Assembly: GCF_000212735.1 (NCBI RefSeq)
Contig: NC_015510.1
Span: 7,627,001-7,691,000 of the forward strand
DNA length: 64,000 nucleotides
Direction: 5' to 3'
From: Haliscomenobacter hydrossis DSM 1100
GTDB lineage: Bacteria > Bacteroidota > Bacteroidia > Chitinophagales > Saprospiraceae
The position numbers and the translations under genes are program-made. Each line of letters starts with the position of its first letter. Position 1 is the stretch's first letter. The notes under the pieces are model-generated. The model was not told the origin of the DNA. It was given only the letters and a program-made list of their open reading frames with translations, and did not search any database. Of this stretch, positions 44,229-53,141 are shown in pieces.

Positions 44229-44342
44229 GGCAAAAAACGAAAAGAAACTTACCGTCACGTCATAACCACTAGACTACCCAATTGGGGCAGGATTCGAACC
44301 CACGTTTTGACTTTGATACGAAGAAACTCTTTTCTACGGCAC
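44229..44342 (-). ncRNA. Y RNA 1 (tRNA-like, YrlA-type)
   Basis: Same permuted layout as its neighbour. The 5' strand GAAAAGAG (44327-44334) pairs with CTTTTC (44239-44244) of the 3' end to form the Ro-binding-type stem. The T-arm at 44287-44303 has loop TTCGAAT. The acceptor-like stem is short, CCC-AATT-GGG, closed by a tetraloop with no CCA. The D-arm at 44259-44274 reads GTCTAGTGGTTATGAC, as in tRNA-Glu-like D-arms. Its 5' segment GCCGTAGAAAAGAG and 3' segment CTTTTCG-T-rich-GCC are shared with Y RNA 2, whereas the inner parts differ. It lies about 75 bases downstream of rsr. End points are approximate. Confidence 0.82.
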
Positions 44343-44372
44343 GGTTCATACGCTCTGGGGGTTAATTTTTTA

Positions 44373-44415
44373 CTACCGGAGGCCTGCTTTGTCGCCTGCC
44401 TCCGATAGTTTTGTT
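44373..44415. other. Hairpin at the 3' end of rsr
   Basis: CTACCGGAGGC pairs with GCCTCCGATAG (one wobble) over an inner spacer. It lies between the rsr stop and Y RNA 1. The T-rich tail is on the plus-strand side (GTTTTGTTTTT), so it is not an ideal terminator for rsr. rsr and the Y RNAs could share a transcript that is processed here. Confidence 0.55.
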
Positions 44416-44416
44416 T

Positions 44417-45946
44417 TTATAATTCGATATTGTTGATCACTTCTACGGCTTGTTGACCTTGATCTAAAGCCGCCAGTACGTCAAAAATCTTATCCGACCA
44501 ACCTGCAATCAGGTATACGCCTTCGTTCTGCTTAAAATCAATTGGCGTGGTACCCAAACCCGCTAAATCGAATAAGTACAACTTGGCGTTTGGTGCAATA
44601 TCCTTGTGGTAACGCCGCCATTCGGTTGCGATATGGCCTTCCCCGCGGGTATCCCACATTTGCGCATCGGTGAACATCATCACTTTATCCACCACTTCAC
44701 GGCGCTGGTACAAGTCGGTGATCACCAGATGACCATTGGTCGCGTAACCTACCGAACCTTCGCGGCGGTAGAATTCCTGCACATTGGACAAGATGTTCTG
44801 GGTAGGCATGTTGACAATTTTCCAGGTATCACCGAACATACCCGCTTGTACGTTCCGGCATTTGGATTGCAACAGCATCCCCAACATCAAACCAATATCG
44901 TAGTTTAAAATTTTGCTTTTTGGCGAAATTGATTTTTGCATCGAACCCGATACATCACAGGCAATCACCACTTTGGTATCCATTCCAAAACCACGCATAT
45001 TGACTACACTCGCCTTCACGGCATCTTCCAAGGCGGCCAAGGCAGCGTTGGTGTATTGGTCTTTGATGGTCAACAATTCGCGGTAAGCAGCCAGGAAACG
45101 GAAAGGCAATTGTTTGGCTTTTGCCACTTGAGCTGAATTGGCTAAGGTAGCACACACCATTTCAAAGTGTTTGGTCGACACACCTGCCTCAATGATGTTC
45201 CGCAAGTTGCGCAACAAAGCCATATAGCCCAATTTACCACTGTCGATCAGTTCTTCCCATTTTTGGCGGAAAGCGGCTTTTTTCTGGATTTCATCCTTGA
45301 ACACGACTTGACCCAAAGCCGATAATTTGGTTTCCCAGGTGTATGGCACCGCCAACTCATTTTTGGCAATCTGGTCAAAAATGGCTTGCTGAGCAGCGTC
45401 AATCGCTTTTGGGTGCGTCAAAAACAAGGCATCGCGCAGTTTGACTTCCGAACTTGTGCGGTTGTACTTGGCAAATTGGTAAGCGTCAAACTTGTTGAAA
45501 GCATCGGCCAAACCTTTTTGCACTTGTTTGGACAAACGGTTCAGTTTTTTGCTCCCCTTGCGTTCGTTCACCAATTGGTAATAAGCCAACAATTCGGTGA
45601 TTTCATCGGCGCGTTGGATCACCCTGGTCACCATTTTGCTGATCAGGTTTAATCCGTAGCCCTGGTACAAACGGGCCAATTCAACTGTCAACACGAGTGG
45701 CATGCTGCGTAAATACATGTTTTCGCGGGTATAAACGGCCAGTTTTGCCACAAACTCAGGATCTACCCGGCCAATCAACTCACGGATGCGTTCTACTCGC
45801 GCCCCACCTTTTTCGTAGTATTTATCACTTAAGGTGGAAGTAACCACGGCGCTGTACAACTCCAACTCAGGCGTCATTTTCCAAGCCTCAGCGCCTTCGT
45901 GGTTGGCCGTACGGTTTTTGTTTTTAGCTTTTACGTTGAATAACAT
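44417..45946 (-). CDS. rsr: Ro60/TROVE-domain RNA-binding protein (Rsr)
   Basis: 509 aa from MLFNVKAKNKNRTANHEGAEAW at 45946, the usual length for Ro proteins. The N-terminal ~310 residues form the HEAT-like TROVE ring (KLAVYTRENMYLRSMPLVLTVELA, LISKMVTRVIQRADEITELLAYY, LGYMALLRNLRNIIEAGV) that holds misfolded RNA ends and binds Y RNA on its outside. The C-terminal vWA domain has an intact MIDAS DVSGS at 331-335 and MMFTDAQMWDT. It works with Y RNA, and in other bacteria with PNPase or RtcB, in RNA surveillance and stress repair. Two Y RNAs lie just downstream and a WYL regulator is divergent. Confidence 0.95.
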   Translation of the reverse strand: MLFNVKAKNKNRTANHEGAEAWKMTPELELYSAVVTSTLSDKYYEKGGARVERIRELIGRVDPEFVAKLAVYTRENMYLRSMPLVLTVELARLYQGYGLNLISKMVTRVIQRADEITELLAYYQLVNERKGSKKLNRLSKQVQKGLADAFNKFDAYQFAKYNRTSSEVKLRDALFLTHPKAIDAAQQAIFDQIAKNELAVPYTWETKLSALGQVVFKDEIQKKAAFRQKWEELIDSGKLGYMALLRNLRNIIEAGVSTKHFEMVCATLANSAQVAKAKQLPFRFLAAYRELLTIKDQYTNAALAALEDAVKASVVNMRGFGMDTKVVIACDVSGSMQKSISPKSKILNYDIGLMLGMLLQSKCRNVQAGMFGDTWKIVNMPTQNILSNVQEFYRREGSVGYATNGHLVITDLYQRREVVDKVMMFTDAQMWDTRGEGHIATEWRRYHKDIAPNAKLYLFDLAGLGTTPIDFKQNEGVYLIAGWSDKIFDVLAALDQGQQAVEVINNIEL

Positions 45947-46127
45947 GATAAAAGGCTTTGGATGATGAAATGATTGTTTTGCGTTGTTCGCTTTTGATGA
46001 CACAAAGTTTGGAGGCTACTGCGCAATCTTTTTGCGCAGTAAAAAAATAGATTGTATTTTTATGAAAATATTTTTTGAAAATCGATTAAATCATTGAATT
46101 ACAGATTTTTAATTTAAAAAATAATTT

Positions 46128-47159
46128 ATGCCCGTAAACCGCAACGCCCTGATTCGTTACAAAACCATCGACGCTTGTTTGCGCAGACGCAACCGAAAAT
46201 GGACTTTGGAGGACTTGATTGAGGCCTGTTCAGATGCCTTGTACGAGTACGAAGGAATTCGCAAAGGGGTGAGCCGCCGTGCCATTCAACTGGACATTCA
46301 ATTGATGCGTTCCGAAAAACTGGGCTACAACGCTCCGATTGTGGTATTGGACAAAAAGTACTACACGTATGAAGACCCCGAATACAGCATTGCCAACATT
46401 CCGCTGACCCAACAGGATTTGAATACGCTCAACGAGGTGGTGGGTATTTTGCGCCAATTCAAAGGTTTTGCCCATTTTAGGGAAGTGGACGACATGGTCA
46501 ATCGCCTGCAACACAAAATTCAAATGGTAAAAACGAACCAGCGGCCTTTGATTGATTTTGAAAAAAACGAACAACTAAAAGGATTGGCACATTTGGAGGG
46601 AATCTACGCGGCCATTGTGGAGCAAAAGGTGTTGAAAGTGGAATACCAATCTTTTAAAGCCACGGTACCGCAAACCATTGTGCTACATCCACATTTGTTG
46701 AAAGAATTCCGCAATCGTTGGTTTGTATTGGGGATGCGTGATGACCGGCTACATCCCCAAATTTTTGCCTTGGATCGCATCAAGTCTTTTGAAGCAATTG
46801 ACACCTCAGCCTTCCGTTTTGATCCCGATCTGGATGCCAATTGGCTGCAAGATACCATTGGGGTGACCAAAACCCGGGGACAAAAAACAATTACGGTGCA
46901 GTTTTGGGTGAGTACCGATCAATCCCCTTACGTACAAACCAAACCCTTTCACCACTCGCAACAAATAGTGGAGCAACGCGAAGATGGCAGTACCGTTTTT
47001 TCTATTGAAGTGATCCAAAATCTGGAGTTGGAACGGGAGTTTTTGGGCTTTGCAGAAAATATTGAGGTTCTGGCGCCTCGTTTGCTGCGCAAGCGGATGG
47101 AAAAGAGGCTGGAATCGGCCGGTGCAAATTACCGCAAAAAGGAACAGAATCACGGTTAA
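46128..47159 (+). CDS. WYL-domain transcriptional regulator, divergent from rsr
   Basis: 343 aa. The N-terminal winged HTH (NRKWTLEDLIEACSDALYEYEGIRKGVSRRAIQLDIQLMRS) is followed by a WYL domain (about 150-230; VEYQSFKATVPQTIVLHPHLLKEFRNRWFVLGMRD) and a WCX C-terminal extension. WYL regulators sense nucleic-acid or nucleotide ligands and often control defence or RNA/DNA-repair genes. It shares a 181-base AT-rich divergent promoter region with rsr, so it likely regulates that gene in response to RNA or DNA damage. It ends next to the convergent FMN reductase stop with no gap. Confidence 0.92.
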   Translation: MPVNRNALIRYKTIDACLRRRNRKWTLEDLIEACSDALYEYEGIRKGVSRRAIQLDIQLMRSEKLGYNAPIVVLDKKYYTYEDPEYSIANIPLTQQDLNTLNEVVGILRQFKGFAHFREVDDMVNRLQHKIQMVKTNQRPLIDFEKNEQLKGLAHLEGIYAAIVEQKVLKVEYQSFKATVPQTIVLHPHLLKEFRNRWFVLGMRDDRLHPQIFALDRIKSFEAIDTSAFRFDPDLDANWLQDTIGVTKTRGQKTITVQFWVSTDQSPYVQTKPFHHSQQIVEQREDGSTVFSIEVIQNLELEREFLGFAENIEVLAPRLLRKRMEKRLESAGANYRKKEQNHG

Positions 47160-47702
47160 TTAAGTGGCTTGATCCATCAACTTTGCAAATGCCTGAATCA
47201 AGTTTTGCACCTCCACCAAAGTATGCGCATCCGTGATTTTGCAATCGGCGCTGACTTTGGTACGTACAAAAGGAATCACTAATTTGGTTTCCTCCAACAT
47301 TTTGGCCTCAATGACTACCAGGGTTTCCAACAAAGCGCGGTGGCCTTTTTCGCCCACCGAAGAAGCGGTGATTAACGCTGTAGGTTTCTGATAAAATTCC
47401 ATGGAAGATACTGTCCAGTCGATGGCGTTTTTGAGGCTGCCGGGCACCCCCATGGCGTATTCGGGCGTGCAAATCAGGATACCATCACTGGCACGGAGTT
47501 GTTCACGAAAAGCACTCACTTGGCTAGGTGGAGTGTCGTTATCCAGATCGGGGTTAAAGTGGGGAATTTTACTTAGGTCAGTAAAAATTTGGACTATAAA
47601 TTGCTCTTGGGTCAAATCGGCAATGGCTTTGATCAAATTCAAATTGCTGGAGCTAGCGCGAGTGCTACCGCAAATGGCGAAGACTTTTTTGGGTGAAGGC
47701 AT
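47160..47702 (-). CDS. NADPH-dependent FMN reductase-family flavoprotein
   Basis: 180 aa flavodoxin-like fold. It has the FMN phosphate loop FAICGSTRASSSNLNLIKAI, the family signature CTPEYAMGVPGSLKNAIDW, and ITASSVGEKGHRALLETL. It reduces FMN, quinones or azo compounds with NAD(P)H; the substrate is unspecified. Length is normal. It is monocistronic. Confidence 0.93.
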   Translation of the reverse strand: MPSPKKVFAICGSTRASSSNLNLIKAIADLTQEQFIVQIFTDLSKIPHFNPDLDNDTPPSQVSAFREQLRASDGILICTPEYAMGVPGSLKNAIDWTVSSMEFYQKPTALITASSVGEKGHRALLETLVVIEAKMLEETKLVIPFVRTKVSADCKITDAHTLVEVQNLIQAFAKLMDQAT

Positions 47703-47785
47703 TATGGACTATTGTTGACAATGTGAAAAATAGGAACGCCTTTGATCCAGCTTTAGTTTTTTCTCCTGACTGAGGGGTATAAAAT

Positions 47786-49756
47786 TTATTTCACCAAATT
47801 ACACACCCCCTCCGGCAATTCCACTTCCCCAAAATGCACCCGAATCCGACCATTTTTGCTCATGGTGTAAAACTTCCCAAAACCCAATGAATCCGCGCTG
47901 AGGCGAATGCCCTGAAACTCTTGTAAGCCACTGCCGTATTGGATTTTGAAATCATAACGTTCGCCCAAGCGCAGCGGTAAATTCTCGAGAATTGTTCCCG
48001 CCTGGAAATCGCCCAGCTTTTTGTAGGGCATGTCCGAGGCACTATTGCAGGCACTGCGGTAAAATACGGGTAGGGTAGGGCGGAGAGCAGGTTGGTAACT
48101 GCCCCCACAATTGGCATTGATGCTCAAATCAGCACTGGAAAAAACCAGATTTTGCGTAGGGCGTACCCGCAACAATGCCCCTTGGGTCAAGACCTCGCAA
48201 GCGGGAAAACTACGCGTACTGCTCCGCAACTGACAACCTTCTTCATAATAAAACGTAAACTGCGCCTGTGCACCATAAAAACCACCCGGTGTAAACAATG
48301 GATTACGTGGGTAGGCCACCTGGATGTTGTTGATGCCTTTGATCAGGCGCATGAAACGATAGCCGCTGCTGCTGCCAATTTGATAATACAACCAGCCCTC
48401 AGTAGCTTCATCGGCGTTGATGGCAATGGGAATATTGGTTTTTTCACTGAAGTTGTACTCCGGGCAAATGGGTAAGGGCTGAATCACAAACACACTCACT
48501 TTGGGTTGAAAACTGAGTTCCGCAAATACGTTGCTGTCCTGTTGCATGTAATAATTTTGGGTTTGTTCTTTTGCGGAGCGCACGAGCGCATCCATGTCAA
48601 AACCCTGCCCGGTGCGGCAACTGGGGAATACTTGCATGAAATTCATACTGGCTCGCTGGGTATACCGAAAATACACAGGTTTTTCAGCGCGGTAATACAC
48701 GCCCTCCAGGGTGTCAGGTACATCGGCTTGCACCGTGATGAAGACCTGGCAAAGCTCGGAGATTTGTTCTTCGGGCCACAATTCCATAAAACCCAGTGCC
48801 CAGCGCCCGGTATAAGCCAGGGGCATCATGGCCTCCAGTTTGCCCCGGCTGTTGCTGATGGTCGCAAAACCACGGGCCTGCCAGATTCCCTCATCCGGGT
48901 TTTGCCAAAATGCTGGAATCAAATCGCCTACTTTAATGCGGGATTTGCTCAGGGGATTATAGAGATTGGGATCAACCGGGATGCTGAATGCTGCGGGAAA
49001 ACTCAAGTGATCGGCAGCTTCGCCAGAGGCACTGGCATAAAAATCAAAAAGACTTACCGGATTGAGGTTGAGCTTTCCGATGTTGCCGTCTGACTTGCGA
49101 AAAGGTGCACGGATGAGGGTGGATTCCAGGTGGTTTTTATTGACCGTGCTTCCCGGCATAACCATCAATTTGAGAGCAACGGGCCCATTCAGAGCCGTAT
49201 TGCCCTGTCGAAACTCAACATAAGGATCAATTTGCAGGCTGCCTTGTTGGTTTTGGGTGTTCAAGTTGATGATTTCCATTCTTTGGGCGGACAAGGTTTT
49301 TTCAGCCATACCAATGTGTTCAGAACTGCGCATGGGACGCATCCAGACCGTGGCCAAAATGCCCAAAGTGTCACTCAACAGGTATTCTTCTTCAAGGGTA
49401 AAATAGCCAGTGGATTTGAAACGGAACCGTACTTTACGGGGAGCACTTTCAGTGGGCGCTTCCCGCTTGAGCGTACCTAGGGTGAGCAGCCCGCCTTGTA
49501 GCCGTAGGGTTTTGCTGCCACTGTTGGTGTAGATGCTTGAAAAATCGCTGCTCAACAATTCCAGGCTAACCCCTTCAGCGGGGGCTCCGCTCAATTCATC
49601 GAGCACTTGTAAGGTCAGGGGTTGGTGCAATACTCCGGTGCTGACCTCAAATTGCAGGCCGTCCAGCGCATCGTCTTTGAGTTGATCCAGGGCCTTATCA
49701 CAGGCACTGCACAGCAAAAACACACAGAAAAACAGAAGTAATGTATGGTATTTCAT
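47786..49756 (-). CDS. Large lipoprotein of unknown function
   Basis: 656 aa. A clear SPII signal (LLFFCVFLLCSAC) precedes the mature N-terminus CDKALDQLKDD. A carboxypeptidase-regulatory-like Ig/beta domain starts near residue 40 (LTLQVLDELSGAPAEGVSLELLSSD). The remainder is beta-rich, with several Cys in pairs, and I do not recognise a catalytic motif. It is followed after 20 bases by a beta-barrel-like gene in the order barrel then lipoprotein, so the two may form an envelope pair. Confidence 0.7.
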   Translation of the reverse strand: MKYHTLLLFFCVFLLCSACDKALDQLKDDALDGLQFEVSTGVLHQPLTLQVLDELSGAPAEGVSLELLSSDFSSIYTNSGSKTLRLQGGLLTLGTLKREAPTESAPRKVRFRFKSTGYFTLEEEYLLSDTLGILATVWMRPMRSSEHIGMAEKTLSAQRMEIINLNTQNQQGSLQIDPYVEFRQGNTALNGPVALKLMVMPGSTVNKNHLESTLIRAPFRKSDGNIGKLNLNPVSLFDFYASASGEAADHLSFPAAFSIPVDPNLYNPLSKSRIKVGDLIPAFWQNPDEGIWQARGFATISNSRGKLEAMMPLAYTGRWALGFMELWPEEQISELCQVFITVQADVPDTLEGVYYRAEKPVYFRYTQRASMNFMQVFPSCRTGQGFDMDALVRSAKEQTQNYYMQQDSNVFAELSFQPKVSVFVIQPLPICPEYNFSEKTNIPIAINADEATEGWLYYQIGSSSGYRFMRLIKGINNIQVAYPRNPLFTPGGFYGAQAQFTFYYEEGCQLRSSTRSFPACEVLTQGALLRVRPTQNLVFSSADLSINANCGGSYQPALRPTLPVFYRSACNSASDMPYKKLGDFQAGTILENLPLRLGERYDFKIQYGSGLQEFQGIRLSADSLGFGKFYTMSKNGRIRVHFGEVELPEGVCNLVK

Positions 49757-49776
49757 GGGAGGTCATCTATAATCGG

Positions 49777-50532
49777 TTACAAAAAGCGCAAGCCCAGCCG
49801 CAGGTTTACGGCAGGCCAAATGCGTTTGTCCTGGAGGTTGTTTTGTAAGGTAGTACGGTTGTTCTCATTGGTTTGCAGTAGTCCGGAAGCTTGCAACTCA
49901 ACACTGGGTTTGCCCCGAAAATAAGCACCAGCGTCAAGGCCAACGCTCAAGCGCCGCCAGGGCACCATCCGCCCCAACCCAATTCCGAGATAGGGCGAAA
50001 AAAAGCGCGGATAGTCGATACTGGCGTCAATTTGTCCCATTTCTTCGGGGGCAATTCGCACTTCATTGAACTGTACCGAATCCCGGAGCACAAAATTCCC
50101 GGTAATGCGGTTGCCTGGATGAATGGCCAGTCCCGCCACCAGGCGTACTTGTTCGTGAATTACCGCGTAATCGACCATCAGTTCAGCGGAATGCTGGCGG
50201 ATTTTTCCCGTAAACAGCCAGGTGTTGTCGCTGAGGCCAAAACCACCAAGGTCGAATTGTTGCTGGCCAAAACTGCCTTGCAAATAATTGAGTCCAGCGC
50301 GCAAATGCCAGTGGGGGCGCACCCTAAAAGCCATATCGGCGCCAGCACCTTTTGTGCCCAGGGTTACGCCCAACGCATATTGCCACTCCCTAAAGCGGAT
50401 TAGCCCCTTTTTTTCCGGGACTTCTTGTGCCGACAGACGCAGGGCCAGGCCAAGCAGCAAAAGCAGTAATTGGATTTTTAGACAAAAAAAAGGGAAAAGC
50501 GGGGGCTTTCCAGATTTGAATCGGTTGTTCAT
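49777..50532 (-). CDS. Secreted beta-barrel-like protein of unknown function
   Basis: 251 aa from MNNRFKSGKPPLFPFFCLKIQ at 50532, with signal segment LLLLLLGLALRLSAQ. The mature part has alternating strands typical of small outer-membrane barrels (YALGVTLGTKGAGADMAFRVRPHWHLRAGLNYLQG, FFSPYLGIGLGRMVPWRRLSVGLDAGAYF, WPAVNLRLGLRFL) and ends in Phe-Leu. It lies just upstream of the lipoprotein gene in the same direction. No enzymatic motif was seen. Confidence 0.65.
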   Translation of the reverse strand: MNNRFKSGKPPLFPFFCLKIQLLLLLLGLALRLSAQEVPEKKGLIRFREWQYALGVTLGTKGAGADMAFRVRPHWHLRAGLNYLQGSFGQQQFDLGGFGLSDNTWLFTGKIRQHSAELMVDYAVIHEQVRLVAGLAIHPGNRITGNFVLRDSVQFNEVRIAPEEMGQIDASIDYPRFFSPYLGIGLGRMVPWRRLSVGLDAGAYFRGKPSVELQASGLLQTNENNRTTLQNNLQDKRIWPAVNLRLGLRFL

Positions 50533-50750
50533 GGGCAAAATGTTAAATGTTGTACGAATCCGTTGCGCAGGATGCGACAGAATGTACTTGAACCACAATG
50601 GATTATTGGAAATGGTAGGTAGAATAATTTGCCCCTAAAGTTAAAACCTTGACCAAAAGTAGTAATATTTCTCTAAACCGTGCTGGATTTTTTTAATTTC
50701 GCAGACTTTTATGAGCATTTTTCATCCCATGTACTTCTAATTTCCAAGCC

Positions 50751-51902
50751 ATGTTGAGTTGCCAAAAATCACTATTCAATTTTCCCGAAGAGATCACTTA
50801 CCTCAATTGTGCCTACATGTCGCCACAATTGAAGCAACTGGATATGTTGGGCCGCGAAATGGTGAGCCGCAAAAGCCAACCCTGGTTGATTCAGCCCGAG
50901 GATTTTTTTGCCCCTGGAGAACAACTAAAAACGGTTTTTGCCCGCCTGATCAATGCCCCCGAAAAGGATCGTATTGCCGTGATCCCTTCGGTTTCTTATG
51001 GCTTGGCCGCGGTGGCGCGTAACCTCAAGATCCAGCCGGGACAACACATTGTGGTGGCCGAAGATCAGTTTCCGAGCAATTACTACGCCTGGCAACGGGT
51101 AGTTGCCGAAAATGGCGCGGAATTGCGGGTGGTAAAAGCGCCAGATAGTCCCAACCGTACAGCAGCCTGGAACGAAGCCATCCTGAACGCCATTGATGCC
51201 AACACCGTGATGGTGGCCCTGGGCAACGTCCATTGGGCCGACGGCACCTTGTACGACCTCAAACGCATCCGCGCCCGGACCGACGAATTCGGTGCACTAC
51301 TGGTGATTGATGGTACGCAGTCAGTGGGCGCACTACCCCTGGATGTGAGTGAAGTTCCGGTGGATGCCCTGGTGTGTGGGGGTTATAAATGGTTGATGGG
51401 ACCTTATTCCCTCGGAGTAGCCTACTACGGGCCGCGTTTTGATGGCGGCATTCCGATCGAAGAAAACTGGATCAACCGCCACAACAGCGAAGATTTTAAA
51501 AGTTTGATCAATTATCAGGACGAATACAAGCCCTTGGCGGGTCGCTACATGATGGGCGAACAAAGTAATTTTGTGTTGGCCCCCATGTTGTCTGCTGCCA
51601 TTACCCAACTCCTGGATTGGGGGGTAGCCAATATCCAGGAATACTGCCAACGGATTGGCGCCAATGCCCTGGAAGACTTGCGGGAAATGGGTTGTCAAAT
51701 CGAACCCCAGCATCAGTTGGCCCACCACCTCGTAGGGGTGCGTTTGCCTGCTGAAATGGACATGGAACGCCTGCAAGCCGAATTCAAAAAACGCCGGGTG
51801 TATGTTTCAACTCGTGGCAACGCCATTCGGGTTGCGCCGAATGTGTACAATATGTCGGATGATTTTGATGTGTTGTTGGATTGTTTCCGGGCGGTGGTGT
51901 GA
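50751..51902 (+). CDS. Class-V aminotransferase-fold PLP enzyme
   Basis: 383 aa, related to cysteine desulfurases and kynureninases. It has the N-terminal YLNCAYMSP, the cofactor region IPSVSYGLAAVARNL, the Asp of VIDGTQSVGALPLDVSE and the PLP lysine in CGGYKWLMGPYSLG, then C-terminal YVSTRGNAIRVAPNVYN. The precise reaction is unclear. It is a single gene upstream of an IS630 element. Confidence 0.88.
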   Translation: MLSCQKSLFNFPEEITYLNCAYMSPQLKQLDMLGREMVSRKSQPWLIQPEDFFAPGEQLKTVFARLINAPEKDRIAVIPSVSYGLAAVARNLKIQPGQHIVVAEDQFPSNYYAWQRVVAENGAELRVVKAPDSPNRTAAWNEAILNAIDANTVMVALGNVHWADGTLYDLKRIRARTDEFGALLVIDGTQSVGALPLDVSEVPVDALVCGGYKWLMGPYSLGVAYYGPRFDGGIPIEENWINRHNSEDFKSLINYQDEYKPLAGRYMMGEQSNFVLAPMLSAAITQLLDWGVANIQEYCQRIGANALEDLREMGCQIEPQHQLAHHLVGVRLPAEMDMERLQAEFKKRRVYVSTRGNAIRVAPNVYNMSDDFDVLLDCFRAVV

Positions 51903-51905
51903 AAA

Positions 51906-51960
51906 AGTTGAAGAGTTGAAGAGTTGAAAGGTTGAAGAGAAGCACTTGTGCTTTAAACAA
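51906..51960. repeat. GTTGAAGA tandem units next to IS630
   Basis: About four copies of a GTTGAAGAG-like 9-mer follow the aminotransferase stop, then a small hairpin AAGCAC-TTGT-GCTT. Similar units form palindromes elsewhere. The right flank of the IS (about 53158-53190) has the partly complementary words GTTGTTTC and AAAACTTCTCT, so the IS may have split a palindrome; this part is weak. Confidence 0.5.
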
Positions 51961-52023
51961 AGTAGTGGTGGATAAATTCTAAGTTGTCGCAGTTTTAGAA
52001 ATTGTGTATTTTTGCTATAAAAA

Positions 52024-52494
52024 ATGAAGGCAAGATACAGAATACACCTGAGTAAAAAAGAGCGGGAAACGCTGCTGGATTGGATAAAGACAGGCAAGCG
52101 CAAAGCCCAACACATCCAATATTGCCATATTTTACTCAATAGTGATGAAAGTGAAGGTAGAAAACCACCACGAATGACGGACGTAGCAGACAGGTACCAG
52201 AGCACGGCAAGAACAGTGGAGCGAGTAAAAAAAGCATTCTGTGATGAAGGGATGTCTTTGTTTGAAGCCAAAGAAAGAAAAACGCGGAGTGATAAAAAGA
52301 TAGATGCGCGAGCGGAAGCGCATCTCATTGCGCTGCTTTGTCAATCGCCACCCAATGATGCGCCTCGGTGGAAATTGCAAATGTTGGCAGATTGCTTAGT
52401 GGAATTAGAGATAGTAGAATCGATCTCTAAAATGTCGATCAGCAAATTGTTAAAAAAAATGAACTTAAGCCCTTCAAAAAAGCGCAATACGTGA
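52024..52494 (+). CDS. IS630 transposase, N-terminal frame (HTH part)
   Basis: 156 aa with helix-turn-helix DNA-binding segments (MTDVADRYQSTARTVERVKKAFCDEGM, SISKLLKKM). It lacks the catalytic DDE domain, which is in the next frame. An A8 run at 52452-52459 allows a -1 slip that would continue as KKNELKPFKKAQYVIP, the usual family junction, to give one fused transposase. Confidence 0.85.
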   Translation: MKARYRIHLSKKERETLLDWIKTGKRKAQHIQYCHILLNSDESEGRKPPRMTDVADRYQSTARTVERVKKAFCDEGMSLFEAKERKTRSDKKIDARAEAHLIALLCQSPPNDAPRWKLQMLADCLVELEIVESISKMSISKLLKKMNLSPSKKRNT

Positions 52495-53141
52495 TACCAG
52501 CAGAATCAAGTGCTGCTTTTGTGTACCAAATGGAAAAGGTATTGGATGTTTACGAAAGACCATACGACGCTGACTTTCCAGTAGTTTGCATGGATGAGTC
52601 TCCAAAGCAAATAATTGACTACAAGCAAATTACGATCTCAGATGGAAGTAGGTTACAAGATTCAGAATATGTGCGTTTGGGCGTTGCGGAATTATTCGTG
52701 GCATTCGAACCTCTCGCTGGCCATCGGGAAATGACCATTGAGGATGATCATACGACCACGACTTGGGTAAATTTCATGGCCGCTCAAATGGATACCCAAT
52801 ACCAAGAAGCTAAAAAGGTAACCTGGGTGATGGATAATTTTGTCACCCACAAGCCAGAAAATTTTTACAAAGTATTTCCACCTGCTCAGGCCAAAGCTTA
52901 CGTGGATCGGATGGATTTTGTGTATACCCCCAAACACGGGTCATGGTTAAACATGGCAGAAATACAATTTGCTTTGGTGGGACGTGATGCTTTGGACAAA
53001 CCCTTCAAAAGCAAAAAGGAGGTGGAAGGAGCAGTTAAAATTTGGGAGATTGCGCAAAATCAGCTCCGGAAAGGAGCAAATTGGCAATTCACCACTGAGA
53101 AAGCCCGAATCAAACTCAAGAAGTTGTATCCGACTATTTAA
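52491..53141 (+). CDS. IS630 transposase, C-terminal DDE frame
   Basis: 216 aa with the full catalytic triad: Asp in VCMDESPKQ, Asp in TWVMDNFVTH, Glu in HGSWLNMAE. The GTG at 52491 is a possible independent start, but the frame is open upstream to the A8 slippery run, so production by -1 frameshifting from the first frame is more likely. No internal stop was seen. Confidence 0.87.
   Translation: MIPAESSAAFVYQMEKVLDVYERPYDADFPVVCMDESPKQIIDYKQITISDGSRLQDSEYVRLGVAELFVAFEPLAGHREMTIEDDHTTTTWVNFMAAQMDTQYQEAKKVTWVMDNFVTHKPENFYKVFPPAQAKAYVDRMDFVYTPKHGSWLNMAEIQFALVGRDALDKPFKSKKEVEGAVKIWEIAQNQLRKGANWQFTTEKARIKLKKLYPTI

Noticed and set aside
44098-44280. A normal intron-containing tRNA made from the 5' half at 44259-44280 and the 3' half at 44137-44183
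   Set aside because: The acceptor strands of these halves do not pair (AATTGGG against CGCGCTG), whereas each pairs with its permuted partner.
44070-44342. Two circularly permuted but functional tRNA genes
   Set aside because: T-arm, acceptor and D-arm are in permuted order, as in permuted tRNA genes of some eukaryotes and archaea. But Y RNA 1 has only a 3-bp acceptor with no CCA and no sensible anticodon, both units share an end-to-end stem outside the tRNA part, and they lie next to a Ro gene. A YrlA-type Y RNA explains all of this better.
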